DNA of 64,000 nt from Arsenophonus sp. aPb (GTDB taxonomy: Bacteria > Pseudomonadota > Gammaproteobacteria > Enterobacterales > Enterobacteriaceae). The position numbers were made by a program, and so were the translations under genes. This document shows positions 62,449-64,000 of this stretch, in pieces. Below the pieces are notes generated by a model. The model was not told where the DNA came from, did not search any database, and saw only the letters and a list, made by a program, of their open reading frames with translations. The DNA lies in contig NZ_CP123499.1 of NCBI RefSeq assembly GCF_029873475.1, forward strand, positions 496,001-560,000, written 5' to 3'. Numbering within the stretch: position 1 is the stretch's first letter; every line of letters begins with the position of its first letter.

Positions 62449-63267
62449 TTATTTTTTTGTAAATGCGGGCTGGTTAAAATACTTTTGGTCTTCCCAGCGT
62501 AGTAAAGTCAGTTTACCTCCCCAGCAACAACCGGTATCAAGAGCATAAATCCCTTTAGGCGTTCCTTTCCCTTCTAGGGAAGCCCAATGACCAAAAATAA
62601 TGGCATATTCTGGCGGTATTTTTCGCGGCAGATCAAACCAAGGCTTTAAAGGTGGAGGGGTATTTTCAGGTTTATTTTTCCAGGACATATTTAACTGACC
62701 GTCAGGAAAACAATAGCGCATGCGGGTTAGGACATTGGTACTAAAACGTAAACGGGATAATCCTGTTAGGTTGGGTGACCAGTTGTTCGGCATATCGCCA
62801 TACATAGAGTCGATAAATAAAGGATAGCTATCACTACTAAGAATAGCCTCTACTTCTCTAGCACACATCTGAGCTGTTGCTAAGTCCCATTGCGGTGTTA
62901 TCCCAGCATGTACCATGATGATTTTTTTCTTATTATCTACTTGTAATAAAGGTTGACGTCGTAACCAATTAACTAATTCATTAGCATCAGGGGCTGTCAG
63001 TAATTTTTTCAGTTTATCTTTGGGTTTATTATGGCTAATGTTGGCATATACACCGATAAGATGCAGATCATGATTACCTAGAACCATTCTGACGGATGCG
63101 CCTAATGTTTTAATATAACGTAAAACTTTGAGAGAATCCGAACCGCGGGCGACTAGATCACCTGTGAGCCATAAAACATCTTTTTGTGGCTCAAATTTTA
63201 CTTGTTTAAGAAGTGCTCTAAGTTCACGATAACAACCGTGAATATCTCCGATAAGATAAGTAGCCAT
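62449..63267 (-). CDS. apaH: Diadenosine tetraphosphatase ApaH
   Basis: 272 residues; E. coli ApaH is 280. It hydrolyses Ap4A to ADP and can decap Np4-capped RNA. The metallophosphatase motifs are complete: LIGDIHGCY (residues 5-13), LTGDLVARGSDS, LGNHDLHL and VHAGITPQW. The start ATG is 2 bases after the apaG stop, so the two are cotranscribed (rsmA-apaG-apaH order). Confidence 0.97.
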   Translation of the reverse strand: MATYLIGDIHGCYRELRALLKQVKFEPQKDVLWLTGDLVARGSDSLKVLRYIKTLGASVRMVLGNHDLHLIGVYANISHNKPKDKLKKLLTAPDANELVNWLRRQPLLQVDNKKKIIMVHAGITPQWDLATAQMCAREVEAILSSDSYPLFIDSMYGDMPNNWSPNLTGLSRLRFSTNVLTRMRYCFPDGQLNMSWKNKPENTPPPLKPWFDLPRKIPPEYAIIFGHWASLEGKGTPKGIYALDTGCCWGGKLTLLRWEDQKYFNQPAFTKK

Positions 63268-63269
63268 AA

Positions 63270-63647
63270 TTAATTTATAAGTGTTGGAATAGCAAGACGA
63301 AAGACTGGGATATCAACATAAAAGTTTTTACCATTATTATCTAACATTACATAATGGCCTTCCATCGTTCCCATTGGCGTTTCTATAATAGCGCCACTTG
63401 TATAACGATATTCGGCGCTGGGTTGAATGATAGGTTGTTCTCCTACGACACCCTGGCCTTGTACTTCGGTACGTTTACCATCACTATTGGTAATTAACCA
63501 ATAGCGACTTATTAGTTGTACCGGTGAACGGCCAAGATTGCGAATAGAAATTGTATAGGCAAAAACAAACCGGGCTTCTTCTGGTAAAGATTGATTTTCA
63601 ATATAGACACTTTGAACTTGTATGCAGATGTTAGGTTCATTTAACAT
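63270..63647 (-). CDS. apaG: ApaG (Co2+/Mg2+ efflux-associated protein, DUF525)
   Basis: 125 residues from the ATG at 63647 (MLNEPNICIQVQS, aligning with E. coli MINSPRVCIQVQS, also 125); an ATG at 63668 overlapping the rsmA end is possible, but GGGGG suits 63647. ApaG has a fibronectin-type beta-sandwich; its biochemical role is not settled. Conserved stretches include YWLITNSDGKRTEVQG, YTSGAIIETPMGTMEGHY and the terminal FRLAIPTL. It lies between rsmA and apaH. Confidence 0.96.
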   Translation of the reverse strand: MLNEPNICIQVQSVYIENQSLPEEARFVFAYTISIRNLGRSPVQLISRYWLITNSDGKRTEVQGQGVVGEQPIIQPSAEYRYTSGAIIETPMGTMEGHYVMLDNNGKNFYVDIPVFRLAIPTLIN

Positions 63648-63670
63648 AGTGCCCCCAAAGTTTATCACTA

Positions 63671-64000
63671 TTAGATCGTGGTTTTAGCCAATTTGCAGGC
63701 TAAATTACAATAATTTTCTACTGAGATATTTTCAGCGCGACAGTTTGGATCAATACCTAATTGTTCAAAATCCTGCACGCTAAATAAATCACTTAAACTA
63801 TTACGAATAGTCTTACGTCGTTGATTAAATGCCTGGGTAGTAATACGGCTTAATAATTTGACATCACAAATAGGGTAAGGGTTTCGTTGATGAGGAATTA
63901 AACGCACAACAGCTGAATCCACTTTTGGCGCTGGTGTAAAAGCCGAAGGTGGTACGGCTAAGATAGGGATTATCTGACAATAATATTGCGCCATAACGCT
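63671..64000 (-). CDS. rsmA: 16S rRNA dimethyladenosine transferase RsmA (KsgA), 3' part
   Basis: Only the C-terminal ~109 residues are in the window; the gene continues past the right edge. RsmA dimethylates A1518 and A1519 of 16S rRNA. The visible part matches E. coli closely: VPPSAFTPAPKVDSAVVRL, LSRITTQAFNQRRKTIRNSL and GIDPNCRAENISV. The stop is 23 bases before apaG. Confidence 0.96.
   Translation of the reverse strand, partial: SVMAQYYCQIIPILAVPPSAFTPAPKVDSAVVRLIPHQRNPYPICDVKLLSRITTQAFNQRRKTIRNSLSDLFSVQDFEQLGIDPNCRAENISVENYCNLACKLAKTTI

Overview
The window is AT-rich enterobacterial chromosome. Housekeeping proteins (RpoD, DnaG, RpsU, TsaD, PlsY, GlnE, HldE, RibB, TolC, ParE, ParC, FolA, ApaH/ApaG) are close relatives of the E. 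coli proteins and mostly in E. coli-like order. They are combined with low GC, an mgtE magnesium transporter gene and virulence genes typical of a host-associated bacterium. A Morganellaceae-type organism, possibly Arsenophonus or a related insect symbiont, fits best, but this is inferred from composition and gene content. The core genes are intact and I see no wave of pseudogenes.

Layout. (1) 1-11.9 kb: the right-hand part of a type III secretion system (T3SS) operon in SPI-2 (Ssa) order: sctK, sctL, sctW, [chaperone, very large putative substrate], ssaM-like, sctV, sctN, sctO, sctP, sctQ. The export-gate genes sctRSTU, which normally follow sctQ, are not there. A long inverted repeat and a small membrane-protein gene follow instead. 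(2) 12.4-17.1 kb: a 1549-residue protein with a pentapeptide-repeat beta-helix and a C-terminal domain that looks like the SopA/NleL HECT-like ubiquitin ligase, behind an unusually long N-terminal region. (3) 17.3-25.3 kb: a Bcr/CflA-type drug transporter, mgtE with an M-box-like magnesium riboswitch leader, a DedA-family protein and the fructose PTS operon fruBKA with a Cra-type operator. (4) 26.0-28.5 kb: an 823-residue PipB2-like pentapeptide effector with internal duplications, followed by tRNA-Ile2(CAU) and an unknown membrane-anchored protein. (5) 30.2-39 kb: the rpsU-dnaG-rpoD macromolecular synthesis operon, tsaD, plsY, folB, cca and ygiM. (6) 39.3-42.3 kb: a gtrA-gtrB-third gene cassette of the O-antigen glucosylation type, placed where ygiF sits in E. 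coli. (7) 42.6-61.5 kb: glnE, hldE, ubiK, FMN riboswitch-ribB, ygiC, ygiB, tolC, nudF, cpdA, yqiA, parE, parC, plsC and ftsP. (8) 61.7-64 kb: folA, apaH, apaG and the 3' part of rsmA, a block that lies elsewhere in E. coli.

How it fits together. The SPI-2-type apparatus, the SopA-like protein and the PipB2-like protein look like parts of one translocation system aimed at a eukaryotic host. The PipB2-like protein carries the same N-terminal signal region as Salmonella SPI-2 effectors. The apparatus genes here cannot work alone, because the export gate, needle, rings and translocon must be encoded elsewhere. The most promising unusual items are the long-N-terminus SopA-like ligase, the chaperone/giant-substrate pair inside the apparatus operon, the alternating 50/40-residue repeats of the PipB2-like protein and the mgtE leader.
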